From the NCBI RefSeq assembly GCF_004353905.1, contig NZ_SMOD01000001.1, positions 186,001 to 250,000 of the forward strand: DNA of 64,000 bases, written 5' to 3'. Shown here one piece after another: positions 10,101 through 18,577 of this stretch (positions are counted from its first letter, which is position 1; the number at the start of each line of letters is the position of its first letter). The DNA is from Paraburkholderia guartelaensis. Lineage in GTDB: Bacteria; Pseudomonadota; Gammaproteobacteria; Burkholderiales; Burkholderiaceae. The notes under the pieces were generated by a model. That model was not told the DNA's origin. It was given only the letters and a program-made list of their open reading frames with translations, and ran no database searches. A program made the translations under genes and the position numbers.

Positions 10101-12734
10101 AATCGGCACCTGAATGGAAAGCTGCTTCATCTGTATGGCGCCCACGTCAATTTCTGGCGCCACCATATCGCCGCGAATCTCCCGGTGCTGGAGCGGGCGA
10201 CAGCCGAGTGCATGGAAGTGGGCGATTTCGTTTTTGCCGGCAATGTTGCATTCAATGCCGTCTGGCAGGCGCTCGAGAGCGGGGCCGCGCTCGAAGACGT
10301 GCAGGCGATAGCCGAAAAGTACGCAGCGCTCATGCGCCAAAGCCACAACGACGCGGTCTACGAACTGATTCGGGTCGAACGGCAATGCGTCATCAGTCTG
10401 CGGGGCAGGACCACCAAACCGTTCGATCTGAATGACGAGACGTTCGACGAAGCCGACTGTTTCGAGGCGATCGTCAGGTCGAATTTCGGTTGCGCCATTG
10501 GCGTCTATCGAATCATCAAGGTCATGCTCGCGTTTCTCGATGGCCGCTACGTCGACGCGCTGGCGGCGGTGCGGCAGGCTCAGGCCGTGCTGAGTTCGGT
10601 GATGGCGCTGGCGATCGAACCGACCTTTCACTTTTTTCATATGCTCACCTTGACGGCGCTTTATCCCGAGTCTTCTCCCGAGCAGCAGGAAATGTACAAA
10701 CGCATGCTCGCAGAGACGCTCGAGAAGTTTGAAATGTGGGCTGGACAGTGTCCCGAGAACTATCAGAACCGCCACGCGCTGCTCAACGCGGAACTCGCGC
10801 GTCTGGAAGGCCGCGAACTCGACGCCATGCGTCTGTACGAGGAGGCCATTCGCTGTGCCCGCGAGAATGGCTTTGCCCATCACGAAGGCATGGCAAGCGA
10901 ACTGGCTGGCCGTTTCTATTTGCGCATGGGCCTCGCGACGAGCGCCGAAGGTCATTTGCGCAATGCGCGCCGGTGCTTCGACGCGTGGGGTGCGCAAAGC
11001 AAGATCATGCAGCTCGACAGCGAATTCCCTCGCCTGGCCGATCTGGAAGGGAGCACGCTGACGTCGACGCACAGCTTCGACTGGCGCGAATTCGACGCGG
11101 CAACGCTGCTCAAAGCCTCGCACGCGCTTTCCAGCGAAATTGAGCTGCAGCGTCTGGTCGAGCGCCTGATGACGATTGCGCTGGAAACCGCAGGCGCCGA
11201 GCGCGGTCTGCTGATCGTGCCCGAGCAGCCGGACGGTTACCGCATCGAGGCGGAGGCGCGTATCGACGCTAACGGGATCGAAGTGAAGCGCTTGCCGGAC
11301 ACCGGCGCGGCCACGCCCGCCGCGCTGCTGCGTTACGTCATGCACACGGGCAAGCGCGTCATCATCGACGATGCCGTGACATCCAGTCTCTTTCCCGAAG
11401 ACGGCTATCTGGCGAGCGGCGCCACGCGTTCCGTGTTCTGCCTGCCGCTCGTCAGGCAGGGAAAACTCAGTGGGCTGCTGTACCTGGAGAACACCGAGAC
11501 CTCGCATGTCTTCACCGCACGCCGCTCCGCGCTGCTCGATTTGCTCGCGTCGCAGGCGGCCATTTCTCTGGAGAATACGCGCCTGTACGCCGATCTTCAG
11601 GAGCGCGAAGCAAAGGTCCGGCGCCTCGTGGACTCCAATATCATCGGCATCCATATCTGGGACTTCGAAGGCAATGTCGTCGACGCCAACGATGCGTTTC
11701 TGCGCATTGTGGGTTACACCGCCGCAGATCTGAGATCCGGGCAGATTCGCTGGCCCGACCTGACGCCGCCGGAATGGCATGAGCGCGACGAACGTGTGAA
11801 GGCCGAATTGCAGGCCACGGGAAGCGCCAAACCGTTCGAGAAGGAATATGTTCGCAAGGACGGGAGCCGCGTGTCCGTCATGGTCGGCGCCGCAGCGTTC
11901 GGCGACCGCGAGGGGCAGGGCGTCGCGTTCATACTCGACCTGACCGACCAGAAGCGCGCTCAACAGGATGTGCAAGACAGCGAACGACGCTACCGCGAAC
12001 TCCAGACGGTGTTGGCGCATTCGAACCGCGTGGCGACCATGGGCCAGTTGTCGGCATCGATCGCGCATGAAGTGAAGCAGCCGATCACGGCCATCGCGGC
12101 GTACGCGAGTGCGGCCCTGCGATGGCTCGCGGCGCGCCCGCCGAATTTCGACGAGGCGCGTCTCGCGCTGACCCGCATCGTTGCGGACAGCGACCGCGCC
12201 AACGGCATCGTCGACAGGACCCGCGCCTACTTCAAGAAAGAGCCGCTGCGCACCGATGGCCTCGACGTCAACGACATGATTCGGGAATTGATCGCGCTCG
12301 TGCGCGGCGAAGCCAGCAAGTTCGGCGTCGAACTCACGGTGCAACTCGCCGAGGGCTTGTCGCGCGTTCAGGGCGACCGGGTGCAACTGCAGCAGGTCAT
12401 GCTCAATTTGATGATCAACGCGCTCGAAGCGATGAGCGAAGTGAAAGCCGGCGAGCGCACGTTAGTGATCCGAACCGGCAGGAATGACGAAAACGAACTT
12501 TGCATTACCGTGCAGGATTCCGGGCCGGGACTCGCCGCCGGCAATCTCGAGGGCGTATTCGAGGCCTTTTTCACGACCAAGCCCGACGGTCTCGGCATGG
12601 GGCTGCCCATCTGCCGCTCGATCGTGCAAAGCCACGGCGGGCGCCTATGGGTGACGCCGAACGACACCGTTGGCGTCAGCTTCCATTTCACGCTTCCGGC
12701 ACAGGGTAACGCTTCGCTGCCAGCACGTATTTAG
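7134..12734 (+). CDS. trifunctional kinase-like / AAA-type ATPase / sensor histidine kinase
   Basis: A giant cytoplasmic signalling protein (about 1866 residues from the ATG at 7134, which has AGGA 6 bp upstream; ATGs at 7086 and 7206 are alternatives). In order: a Ser/Thr kinase fold (about 20-290) with HKDIKPANV (His151, Asp153); a signalling ATPase with Walker A GYPGIGKSS at 353 and Walker B LFIDDLQWVD; a long helical TPR-like middle; a GAF domain (about 1335-1485); a PAS domain (about 1490-1625); HisKA with phosphoacceptor His1645 in SIAHEVKQP; and a HATPase with NLMINALEAM, DSGPG and GLGMGLPI. No VAIK-type lysine is visible in the kinase fold and the DFG aspartate is Gly171 (LTGFGIAS), so the first domain may be a pseudokinase. 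No receiver gene is adjacent. Confidence 0.92.
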   Translation: MTLLRSHGAKTGARAKSFPDEVRIMTGASVVDLAGYELEPLRDDGDFSLYRARKRSHPVSVLALVATRADPVGVKRLEREYGLAALLDSSWAARPLAFYRHREPPMLVLDDDGGEPLDRTLAGPFELARLLRIAVNLAKVVGHVHRCGLVHKDIKPANVLVDRSGNVRLTGFGIASQLPHEHQPPAPPEIVAGSFAYMAPEQTGRMNRSIDTRSDLYAFGVTLYEMLTGALPFKASDAMEWIHCHIARKPTPPRARHDAIPQALEGIVLKLLAKAAEDRYQTAAGLEADLRSCLAAWEAHHRIDPFPLGEHDASDQLLIPEKLYGREAQIEALTSAFDHVVGSGAVELVLISGYPGIGKSSVVNELHRVLVPPRGLFASGKFDQYRRGIPYVPFAQAFQTLVRNLLSKREAEVEPWRRALMEALGPNGQLIVNLIPELALIIGEQPAAPTLPPQDAQNRFQIVFRRFLGVFARPEHPLALFIDDLQWVDTATLDLLAHLATHPDVRHVLLVGAYRDNEVDATHPFACTLESIARAEGKVQQIELAPLTRDSVTQLVADALHCERASAAPLAQLAHEKSGGNPFFTIQFLTALADENLLAFDPRAAKWGWELARIRAKGYTENVADLMAARLSRLPPAVRDALGQLACLGNVAEVAALAWVQGGSEEKLHADLWEAVRTGLVFREANVYEFAHDRVQEAAYALIPADERAAAHLRIGRALASRTPPDALEAAIFDIVNHLNRGAALIADATEREQAVALNLVAGRRAMGSTAYVAARGYLAQGVALLSPDAWTQRYESTFELYLALSACEYLVGDFAKADTLADMMLARARSSLDRAKVYSLRIELYQLAGRYDESFAVALVALRGFDIHFPETDGDIQAAFHTALCDVRVNQAGRAIGELVEAPVATDPAIHAIINLLLQAMNCAFAARPAFYPLITLKAVNLSLQHGMTDNSSFAFGNYALMLVSLIGDIPTAVQVSEMSLKLNERFGNRHLNGKLLHLYGAHVNFWRHHIAANLPVLERATAECMEVGDFVFAGNVAFNAVWQALESGAALEDVQAIAEKYAALMRQSHNDAVYELIRVERQCVISLRGRTTKPFDLNDETFDEADCFEAIVRSNFGCAIGVYRIIKVMLAFLDGRYVDALAAVRQAQAVLSSVMALAIEPTFHFFHMLTLTALYPESSPEQQEMYKRMLAETLEKFEMWAGQCPENYQNRHALLNAELARLEGRELDAMRLYEEAIRCARENGFAHHEGMASELAGRFYLRMGLATSAEGHLRNARRCFDAWGAQSKIMQLDSEFPRLADLEGSTLTSTHSFDWREFDAATLLKASHALSSEIELQRLVERLMTIALETAGAERGLLIVPEQPDGYRIEAEARIDANGIEVKRLPDTGAATPAALLRYVMHTGKRVIIDDAVTSSLFPEDGYLASGATRSVFCLPLVRQGKLSGLLYLENTETSHVFTARRSALLDLLASQAAISLENTRLYADLQEREAKVRRLVDSNIIGIHIWDFEGNVVDANDAFLRIVGYTAADLRSGQIRWPDLTPPEWHERDERVKAELQATGSAKPFEKEYVRKDGSRVSVMVGAAAFGDREGQGVAFILDLTDQKRAQQDVQDSERRYRELQTVLAHSNRVATMGQLSASIAHEVKQPITAIAAYASAALRWLAARPPNFDEARLALTRIVADSDRANGIVDRTRAYFKKEPLRTDGLDVNDMIRELIALVRGEASKFGVELTVQLAEGLSRVQGDRVQLQQVMLNLMINALEAMSEVKAGERTLVIRTGRNDENELCITVQDSGPGLAAGNLEGVFEAFFTTKPDGLGMGLPICRSIVQSHGGRLWVTPNDTVGVSFHFTLPAQGNASLPARI

Positions 12735-12999
12735 CGCTGCCGCGCGAAGCCATTCGACCCTTCGGATCGCCGCGATTTCCGCCTTGTCGCGATGGCCGGA
12801 AACGAGCCGGGAATGTCCCCAAACCGTCGCAGCTAGTCCCTCGGCCGAGAGCCGCAAAACGTAGACTGTTCTCGTTGGCGGTCAATGACTGCCGGTCCTG
12901 GCGGGGAGTCATGGAGATGCCCGGCCACTTGACTTGACGCGCGCTGCGGCGCGGACTCTCTTCCGCGCGCAGTGCCCAGATTCCCTAAAGGAAGGACGT

Positions 13000-14517
13000 A
13001 TGAGCGAAGCAAACCAGGGCGCGGTGCGCCAACTGAAACATTTCATCGACGGTCAATACACCGCTGGCGTGAGCGGGCGATTCAACGACGTCTACGATCC
13101 CGCGCAGGGCCGCATTACGGCGCGCGTGCCGGTTGCGAATACCACCGAAGTTGCCGCCGCCGTCGCGGCCGCCAAAACCGCGTTTGCAGCCTGGAGCGAA
13201 ACCGCGCCGCTCAAGCGCGCGCGCCTGATGTTCAAGTTCAAGGAACTGCTCGAGGCACACCTCGACGAAATCGCCGAACTCATTACCCGCGACCACGGCA
13301 AGCTTTTTTCGGACGCCAAGGGCGAGGTGATGCGTGGCATTGAAATCGTCGAATTCGCGTGCGGGATTCCGAACCTGCTCAAGACCGATTTCACTGATCA
13401 AAGCAGCAGCGGTGTCGACAGCTGGAATTTGCGTCAACCCGTGGGCGTGATTGCGGGCGTCACCCCGTTCAATTTCCCGGTGGTGGTGCCGTGCTGGATG
13501 TTCGTCATGGCCGCCGCGACCGGCAACACGTTCATTCTCAAGCCCTCGGAGCGCACGCCGTCTTCGTCGATCCGGTTGGCGGAACTCTTCATCGAGGCGG
13601 GCTTTCCCAAGGGCGTCTTTAACGTGGTGAACGGCGACAAGGGCACCGTCGATGCGCTGATTCAGCATCCCGACGTGGCCGCGATGTCCGTCGTCGCTTC
13701 CACGCCGGTGGCCGAATACATTTACGCAGAGGGCGCCAAACGCGGCAAGCGCGTGCAGGCGCTGGGCAGTGCGAAGAATCATCTCGTCGTCATGCCCGAC
13801 GCGAATCTCGATCAGGCCGTCGATGCGCTGATCAGTTCGGCATACGGCTCGGCGGGCGAGCGCTGCATGGCGACGTCGGTCGCGGTGGCGGTGGGCAGCA
13901 TTGGCGACGAACTGATCGAGCGTCTCGCGCCGCGCGTGCGCGCACTGCGCATCGGTGCGGGCATGGAGCCCGATCTGGACATGGGGCCGCTCATCAGCGC
14001 CGCGCATCGTACCAAGGTGCTGGGTTATATCGATGCGGGCGTCGCGGCAGGCGCGAAGCTCGTCGTGGACGGGCGTGGCCATACCGTGGCCGGGCACGAA
14101 GAGGGCTTCTTCCTGGGCGGCTCGCTCTTCGACGACGTGAAGCCGGATATGAAGATCTATCGCGAAGAGATTTTCGGGCCGGTGCTTTCGGTGGTGCGCG
14201 TGCCGGATCTCGCCAGTGCCATCGAGCTTGTCAACGCACATGAACTCGGCAATTGCGTGACCTTGTTCACGGCCGATGGCGCCGCGGCACGCACGTTCAC
14301 GCGGCAGATCCAGATCGGCATGGTGGGCATCAACGTGCCGAGTCCGGTGCCGTCGGCGTGGCATTCGTTCGGGGGCTGGAAGCGCTCGCTGTTCGGCGAT
14401 CATCACGCCTACGGCGAGGAAGCCGTGCGCTTTTATACGCGCTACAAGAGCGTGACGCAGCGCTGGCCCGACAGCATCGAAAAGGGTGCGGAATTCGCGA
14501 TGCCCGCGTCGAAGTAA
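13000..14517 (+). CDS. mmsA: methylmalonate-semialdehyde dehydrogenase (CoA-acylating)
   Basis: This 505-residue aldehyde dehydrogenase converts (methyl)malonate semialdehyde plus CoA and NAD+ to propionyl- or acetyl-CoA, in valine, beta-alanine and myo-inositol breakdown. It has the catalytic Cys289 in GERCMA. In the [10 protein letters not shown] segment it has Asn where ordinary ALDHs have the general-base Glu, the hallmark of the CoA-dependent MMSDH subfamily, and it also carries the [10 protein letters not shown] motif. The ATG at 13000 has an ideal AGGAAGGA at 12989-12996. Oddly, the normally invariant Gly of the NAD-binding GST motif is Ala233 ([10 protein letters not shown]). The usual partner mmsB is not next to it. 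It is transcribed after the giant kinase gene but with its own leader. Confidence 0.93.
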   Translation: MSEANQGAVRQLKHFIDGQYTAGVSGRFNDVYDPAQGRITARVPVANTTEVAAAVAAAKTAFAAWSETAPLKRARLMFKFKELLEAHLDEIAELITRDHGKLFSDAKGEVMRGIEIVEFACGIPNLLKTDFTDQSSSGVDSWNLRQPVGVIAGVTPFNFPVVVPCWMFVMAAATGNTFILKPSERTPSSSIRLAELFIEAGFPKGVFNVVNGDKGTVDALIQHPDVAAMSVVASTPVAEYIYAEGAKRGKRVQALGSAKNHLVVMPDANLDQAVDALISSAYGSAGERCMATSVAVAVGSIGDELIERLAPRVRALRIGAGMEPDLDMGPLISAAHRTKVLGYIDAGVAAGAKLVVDGRGHTVAGHEEGFFLGGSLFDDVKPDMKIYREEIFGPVLSVVRVPDLASAIELVNAHELGNCVTLFTADGAAARTFTRQIQIGMVGINVPSPVPSAWHSFGGWKRSLFGDHHAYGEEAVRFYTRYKSVTQRWPDSIEKGAEFAMPASK

Positions 14518-14531
14518 GTCAAGCGCGGCGT

Positions 14532-14581
14532 GAGAGCGCTGCGCTCTCGAAGATAGCCGGCGCGAGTATGGCCGGCTATCT
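14532..14581. terminator. double hairpin between convergent genes
   Basis: Two adjacent perfect stem-loops: GAGAGCG/CGCTCTC (14532-14538 and 14542-14548, 3-nt loop), and AGATAGCCGG/CCGGCTATCT (14551-14560 and 14572-14581). They lie between the stop of mmsA and the stop of the oppositely oriented gene at 14576, and probably end transcription in both directions. The U-tracts are weak. Confidence 0.6.
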
Positions 14582-15952
14582 CTCGCTTTGCAGTTTGCGT
14601 AGCAGATCTGTCGAAGCGGACATATTCCATGGCGTCGTGACATCGGATACGAGCTTGCCATCGACATACTCTGAATTGCGCGTGGATTGGGTGGATGACT
14701 GCGTGAGCGATGCGTGTATGAGCACGCCCTTTTCCATCGCGAGTTTGACCGTGCTGCTTGCGTCGTCGTCGACGACCACGTCGTCATACGCGGACGACGA
14801 AAGCACCTCGCGATAACTCGCCTTCAGATGCGACTGCTGTACCTGCGAGACTGCGTCGCCATCGGTGCTGGTGCTCTGGGAAACCTGATAAGAGAAGGTG
14901 TTCGCTTGAGTGCCGACCGTATCGCCGGCATCGGAAATCGAAGCAGTGAAATCACCGAGTCCCGTCAGCATGGCCTGCTCGGGCTGCCCGAGCCACGGCG
15001 TTGCGGCCTGCGAGGCGGTCCCAACGTTGCTGTTCAACTGCGTGAATGCGTCCTTGAAAAGCCCCATGAACGCGGCGTTTCCGTGGCCTTGCGTGTTGGC
15101 GTTATCGAACTGTTTCAGATAGCTGGCAATAGCCGCACTGCGCTGCGCGCCCGATCCCCAGAGTGCGGACTGACTCGTATCGACCTTGAGGTTCATCGTG
15201 CCTGCCCAGTCCGTCAGGCTCACACTCCTCGCCGAATTGTTCGCGGAAAAATTGCCTGAGACGCCGAACAACGTGTTGCCGGCCAGCTTGAACTGCATAT
15301 TCACCGACGACAACACCGAAGGATCGTATTGCATCAAACCGCTCAGATCGAGCGTGGGCGGCTGAACGCTCAGACCATCGATCGCCTTCTGAAAGCCGTC
15401 CGCGAGACCGGCGAGCGCATTGCGCTCTGTGCCCGTGAGCGTCCCGCTGCTGTGGATGGTGACGCCGAGCGTGCCGTTTCCGCTCTGGATTTCGATGTCG
15501 ACCTTCACGCCGCTCGCGGTCTGCACCGTCAGGTTGATATCGCTTTGAGGGCTCTGCGTTGACGACGCGATCGATTGCCCGACTGAGCCGACCGAAACCG
15601 ATTGCGAGTAATCGCTGCCGGTGGTCATGAAGCGATCGAGCAGGGCGCTTCCCAGGTTGTGGAACTGACCGGACACGGAGTCGGCCAGGTAATCGGACGC
15701 CATCACCTGGGAGATCGCGTCGCTGTTGTCGCGCGCCCAGGTGGTGATCGGCGGCGCGCCTGCCATCGCTCCATCAGGCGTGTAGATGACGAGCGATTCG
15801 ACCCCAGCCGAGGGAATCGTGACCATTGCCGAGGCGGATTCAGCGGCTGCCTCTTCTGACGCCACGCTGCCAGTAGAAGCGGTGGCGGCCGTATCCGCTA
15901 GCGACGTAACGGCGAAAGATGAGGTGGAATTCAATGACGACAACGCGGTCAT
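14576..15952 (-). CDS. hypothetical protein, cysteine-free, Ser/Thr/Ala-rich
   Basis: A 458-residue protein I do not recognise. It has no cysteine and no transmembrane segment or Sec signal peptide, and few lysines. The first 55 residues are a low-complexity Ser/Ala/Thr/Glu stretch. A middle part around residues 135-180 alternates hydrophobic and polar residues as in beta strands (SDINLTVQTASGVKVDIEIQ), and the tail contains an acidic patch YDDVVVDDDAS. This composition resembles proteins exported in unfolded form through flagellar or type III/I routes, but no homologous motif was identified, so secretion is only a suggestion. It stands alone, with the NTF2-like gene upstream on the same strand about 115 bp away. 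Confidence 0.75.
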   Translation of the reverse strand: MTALSSLNSTSSFAVTSLADTAATASTGSVASEEAAAESASAMVTIPSAGVESLVIYTPDGAMAGAPPITTWARDNSDAISQVMASDYLADSVSGQFHNLGSALLDRFMTTGSDYSQSVSVGSVGQSIASSTQSPQSDINLTVQTASGVKVDIEIQSGNGTLGVTIHSSGTLTGTERNALAGLADGFQKAIDGLSVQPPTLDLSGLMQYDPSVLSSVNMQFKLAGNTLFGVSGNFSANNSARSVSLTDWAGTMNLKVDTSQSALWGSGAQRSAAIASYLKQFDNANTQGHGNAAFMGLFKDAFTQLNSNVGTASQAATPWLGQPEQAMLTGLGDFTASISDAGDTVGTQANTFSYQVSQSTSTDGDAVSQVQQSHLKASYREVLSSSAYDDVVVDDDASSTVKLAMEKGVLIHASLTQSSTQSTRNSEYVDGKLVSDVTTPWNMSASTDLLRKLQSER

Positions 15953-16044
15953 GGCACAGTGTCCGATGAATAGGGTCGGCGCACTTGGCCTTCCGGTCGT
16001 CGCGAGTATGCGTGCATCCCAGGCCCATTGGAACGCGTCCAGAG

Positions 16045-16072
16045 GCTAACGTCATGTTAGCTATTGGCTAAC
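16045..16072. repeat. GCTAAC inverted/direct repeat cluster
   Basis: GCTAAC (16045-16050) faces GTTAGC (16056-16061) across 5 bp, and a third copy GCTAAC follows at 16067-16072, overlapping the stop of the NTF2-like gene. It could be a small terminator for that gene or a regulator site in front of the gene at 14576; there is no T-tract. Confidence 0.4.
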
Positions 16073-16457
16073 GGGTCGTGATCTTCTGAACCCATTGGCT
16101 GCGCCAGGCGGGCGCTTCAAAGGGATCCGAAAAATATTGGGTCTCGTGAACGACCTTGCCGTCACGGAATTCCATGATGCTCACGGTGAAAGCGGATCGC
16201 CCCTGGTAAGCGATGATGTATTCGGTCACCCAGAGATTGCCTTCGCCCTGCATGCGTCTGACTTCGAAACCGGACGGCTTGCCGGGATGATGGCCGCGCA
16301 GGGCCTGCAAATTCTTGCGCCCGAGAATGCGTTCGCCGGATTGAGGGTAGTCGCAGATGGCGTCGTCGGCGTAGATGTCGTGTTCGGCTTCGAGATCGCC
16401 GGCCGCCGACGCCTGCCAGTGCGCATTGAGCGCTTCACGTAGATTCGCGTGTTGCAT
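16068..16457 (-). CDS. NTF2-like / SnoaL-type protein
   Basis: A 129-residue single-domain protein with the alpha+beta cone fold pattern of the NTF2 superfamily: an N-terminal helix with AHWQASAAGDLEAEHDIYADDAICDYPQ, then the DGKVVHETQYFSDPFEAP segment typical of SnoaL-like polyketide cyclase/ester-binding relatives. Its start lies 23 bp inside the end of the luciferase-like oxidoreductase gene, so the two are cotranscribed and probably act on the same small molecule. The substrate cannot be inferred from sequence alone. Confidence 0.85.
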   Translation of the reverse strand: MQHANLREALNAHWQASAAGDLEAEHDIYADDAICDYPQSGERILGRKNLQALRGHHPGKPSGFEVRRMQGEGNLWVTEYIIAYQGRSAFTVSIMEFRDGKVVHETQYFSDPFEAPAWRSQWVQKITTR

Positions 16458-17469
16458 GAAACACCTCCGGGATAAAGTAAGGCAGCACTTCGCTGTGCAA
16501 CTCGTCGAGTACGTCGGCGTACGGGCGCGGCGTAACTTTCGGATTCAGCGCGACGTGGCTCACGCCCGCTTCGCGTGCCGCTTCGAGAAAATGTCTGAGC
16601 GAACGGCTGCCGATAGCGAAGCCGCCCTTGATGGCGCGAAACGGGTAGTCGGGCCGCGGATGCAGATAGAGGTACCCGCCAAAGGCAACCGGCTTGAAGG
16701 CTTCGCGGCCCATCGACCGGGCGACCTGATCCTGCCAGCTGCGCACGAATGCGTCGAGCGCGGCGGGGCCGGGCACGAAGCCGAGGTAGCCGTCCATATG
16801 TGCCGCGATCCATTCGAGGCTCTGCTGTGCCCGGCCGACGGCAATGGCCGGGGTGCGTCCGTAAGGCGGCTTGGGCAACATGTCGAGCGTGCCGCCCGAT
16901 TTGCCGAAACGGGGCGAGGAAAACACCGGAAAGGGCTGCTCACTCACTGTCCGATAGGTCTCGAACGCGTCGCGAAACCGCTCGCCACGCGTATCGAAGT
17001 CGATGCCGAAAACGGGATACTCGGAAGGTCTATCGCCGGAAGACATCCCTAACAGGAGCCTTCCATTCGTCAACTGGTCGAGTGAATTCACCTGCTTGGC
17101 CAGCAAAAGCGGTTCGCGCATCGGCAAGACGATGCCTGTCGTGCCGAGCGCGATTTCCTTCGTCACTGCCGCGAGGCTGGCGATATACACCAGCGGTTCG
17201 AAGATCTGGCCCGCATCGCCATACGCAGGATCGTAGAAGGGAATGTCGCGCATCCACAGCGCGGCCACGCCCATCGACTCGGCGCGCTGCGCCATGGCGA
17301 CGTGATCGCGCATGGTCGGGACGGGCGAGTCCGGATGCGTTTCGAGCGGCAGGATCAGTCCGACCGTGAGCGCGTCCTCGCGAAACACGCGGCGCCACGC
17401 GGGCTGCTGCGAAAGCGCATGTTCGATGGGCGCGGAAGCCTTCATTGCGGTGATTGCTGACATATCCAT
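16435..17469 (-). CDS. LLM-class flavin-dependent oxidoreductase
   Basis: A 344-residue bacterial-luciferase-like TIM-barrel protein, similar to the single-component BA3436-type subgroup (subgroup assignment from memory). Features seen are LTVGLILPLETH at strand 1, MRDIPFYDPAYGDAGQIFEPLVYIASLAAVT, and the phosphate-binding NGRLLLGMSSGDRPSEY. It is expected to use reduced FMN or F420-like flavin to oxidise an unknown substrate. It is the first gene of a two-gene operon with the overlapping NTF2-like gene. The LysR gene starting at 18484 lies upstream on the same strand, 115 bp away. Confidence 0.88.
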   Translation of the reverse strand: MDMSAITAMKASAPIEHALSQQPAWRRVFREDALTVGLILPLETHPDSPVPTMRDHVAMAQRAESMGVAALWMRDIPFYDPAYGDAGQIFEPLVYIASLAAVTKEIALGTTGIVLPMREPLLLAKQVNSLDQLTNGRLLLGMSSGDRPSEYPVFGIDFDTRGERFRDAFETYRTVSEQPFPVFSSPRFGKSGGTLDMLPKPPYGRTPAIAVGRAQQSLEWIAAHMDGYLGFVPGPAALDAFVRSWQDQVARSMGREAFKPVAFGGYLYLHPRPDYPFRAIKGGFAIGSRSLRHFLEAAREAGVSHVALNPKVTPRPYADVLDELHSEVLPYFIPEVFHATREST

Positions 17470-17584
17470 TGCGTTTCGCCTTGCGTTTTCCCAGCTTGCC
17501 AGCCAAGGTTACGCACGAACGACGCTGACAAAAACCACCTGCGATGAACAACAGTTGATACTCGCGCTCAATAACGCGGGGAAT

Positions 17585-18484
17585 TCAAACAGCGGACAGA
17601 CGCGCCTTGAGGCGCGGCGACATGAAGTCGAGAAACGCGCGCAGCTTGAGCGGCAGCGGCGTTTGGCCGGCATGGACGAGATGGATCGGCATGGGCGCCA
17701 GCCCGAAGGTTTCCAGAACGAGCTGCAAGCGGCCTTCCTGCACGGCGTTCGCGACCTGATAAGACAAAACCCGCGTCAAACCGGTCCCGAGCGCCGCGGC
17801 GTCGATGGCCGACTCCGCTGTGTTCGTCACGAGCCGCGCGCGGATCGGCACGTTCTGTTCCGACTTTTCGCCGGCAAACGTCCATGTGCGCGACGCATTG
17901 ATTCCCTCGAAACCGATGCACGCATGATTCGCGAGATCGGCCGGGTCATGCGGCGTGCCGCGCTCGGCGAGATACGCGGGGCTCGCGCACACCACGGGGC
18001 GGGTTTCGCCAAGGCGTATCGCCACGAGGCTGCTGTCCGGCAACTGGCCGATGCGCACCGCAACGTCCACGTGGTCTTCGAGAAAATTGACGTTGCGATC
18101 GGTCAGCACGAGGCGGGCGTCGATCTCCGGATAGTGCGCGAGAAAGGCCGCCATCACAGGGACCACATGCAGCCGCCCGAAGACCACGGGCGCCGTGGCC
18201 ACGAGCGAGCCTTTCGGCGCCGCGTATTCGCCGGTCACGGCGCGCTCGATTTCGCCGATGTCCTCGAGAATGCGCCGGCACGACGCGACATAAGCCTCGC
18301 CGGCCTCGGTGAGCGAGAGGTGTCGTGTGGTGCGATGGAGCAGGCGGGTCTTCAGGTGCGCTTCGAGATCGCCGACCTTGCGGCTGACTGTCGCCAGCGG
18401 CTGGCCGAGTTGCCGGGCCGCGGCTGACAAACTGCCTGCATCGACGACTGCGACCAGGATGGACATCCCTTCGAGACGGTCCAT
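17585..18484 (-). CDS. LysR-family regulator (tandem paralogue A)
   Basis: This 299-residue LysR regulator begins MDRLEGMSILVAVVDAGSLS and has HTH LATVSRKVGDLEAHLKTR. I chose the ATG at 18484 because it aligns with the start of its neighbour; an in-frame codon at 18499 is possible. Nearly every conserved stretch is shared with the next LysR gene (by eye roughly 70% identity), including ILEDIGE, EYAAPKG, FGRLHVVPV, VRVLSYQVA-like and PLPLKLRAFLDF. It lies 93 bp downstream of that gene and upstream of the luciferase-like oxidoreductase operon, its likely target. Confidence 0.9.
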   Translation of the reverse strand: MDRLEGMSILVAVVDAGSLSAAARQLGQPLATVSRKVGDLEAHLKTRLLHRTTRHLSLTEAGEAYVASCRRILEDIGEIERAVTGEYAAPKGSLVATAPVVFGRLHVVPVMAAFLAHYPEIDARLVLTDRNVNFLEDHVDVAVRIGQLPDSSLVAIRLGETRPVVCASPAYLAERGTPHDPADLANHACIGFEGINASRTWTFAGEKSEQNVPIRARLVTNTAESAIDAAALGTGLTRVLSYQVANAVQEGRLQLVLETFGLAPMPIHLVHAGQTPLPLKLRAFLDFMSPRLKARLSAV

Positions 18485-18577
18485 GGTCTTCTCGATCACT
18501 GGAAGGGAGATTCCCGATGTTAACGGATTCTCTTTCCGCGCGAGCGCGCAGCGCCTTTGCGCGCGCGGCTCAGGCCG

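Noticed and set aside
8007-12386. Long antisense frames (655 and 770 codons) within the giant kinase gene
   Set aside because: They mirror the third-position GC of the real gene, have no ribosome binding sites and give Arg/Gln-rich nonsense sequence.
12735-12999. Direct repeat TGTCCCC / TAGTCCCT (about 12814 and 12834) before mmsA
   Set aside because: Too short and degenerate to separate from chance in GC-rich DNA; no regulator assigned.
12985-14787. 600-codon antisense frame over mmsA
   Set aside because: mmsA is complete with an ideal ribosome binding site and catalytic motifs; the antisense product is His/Arg-rich without domains.
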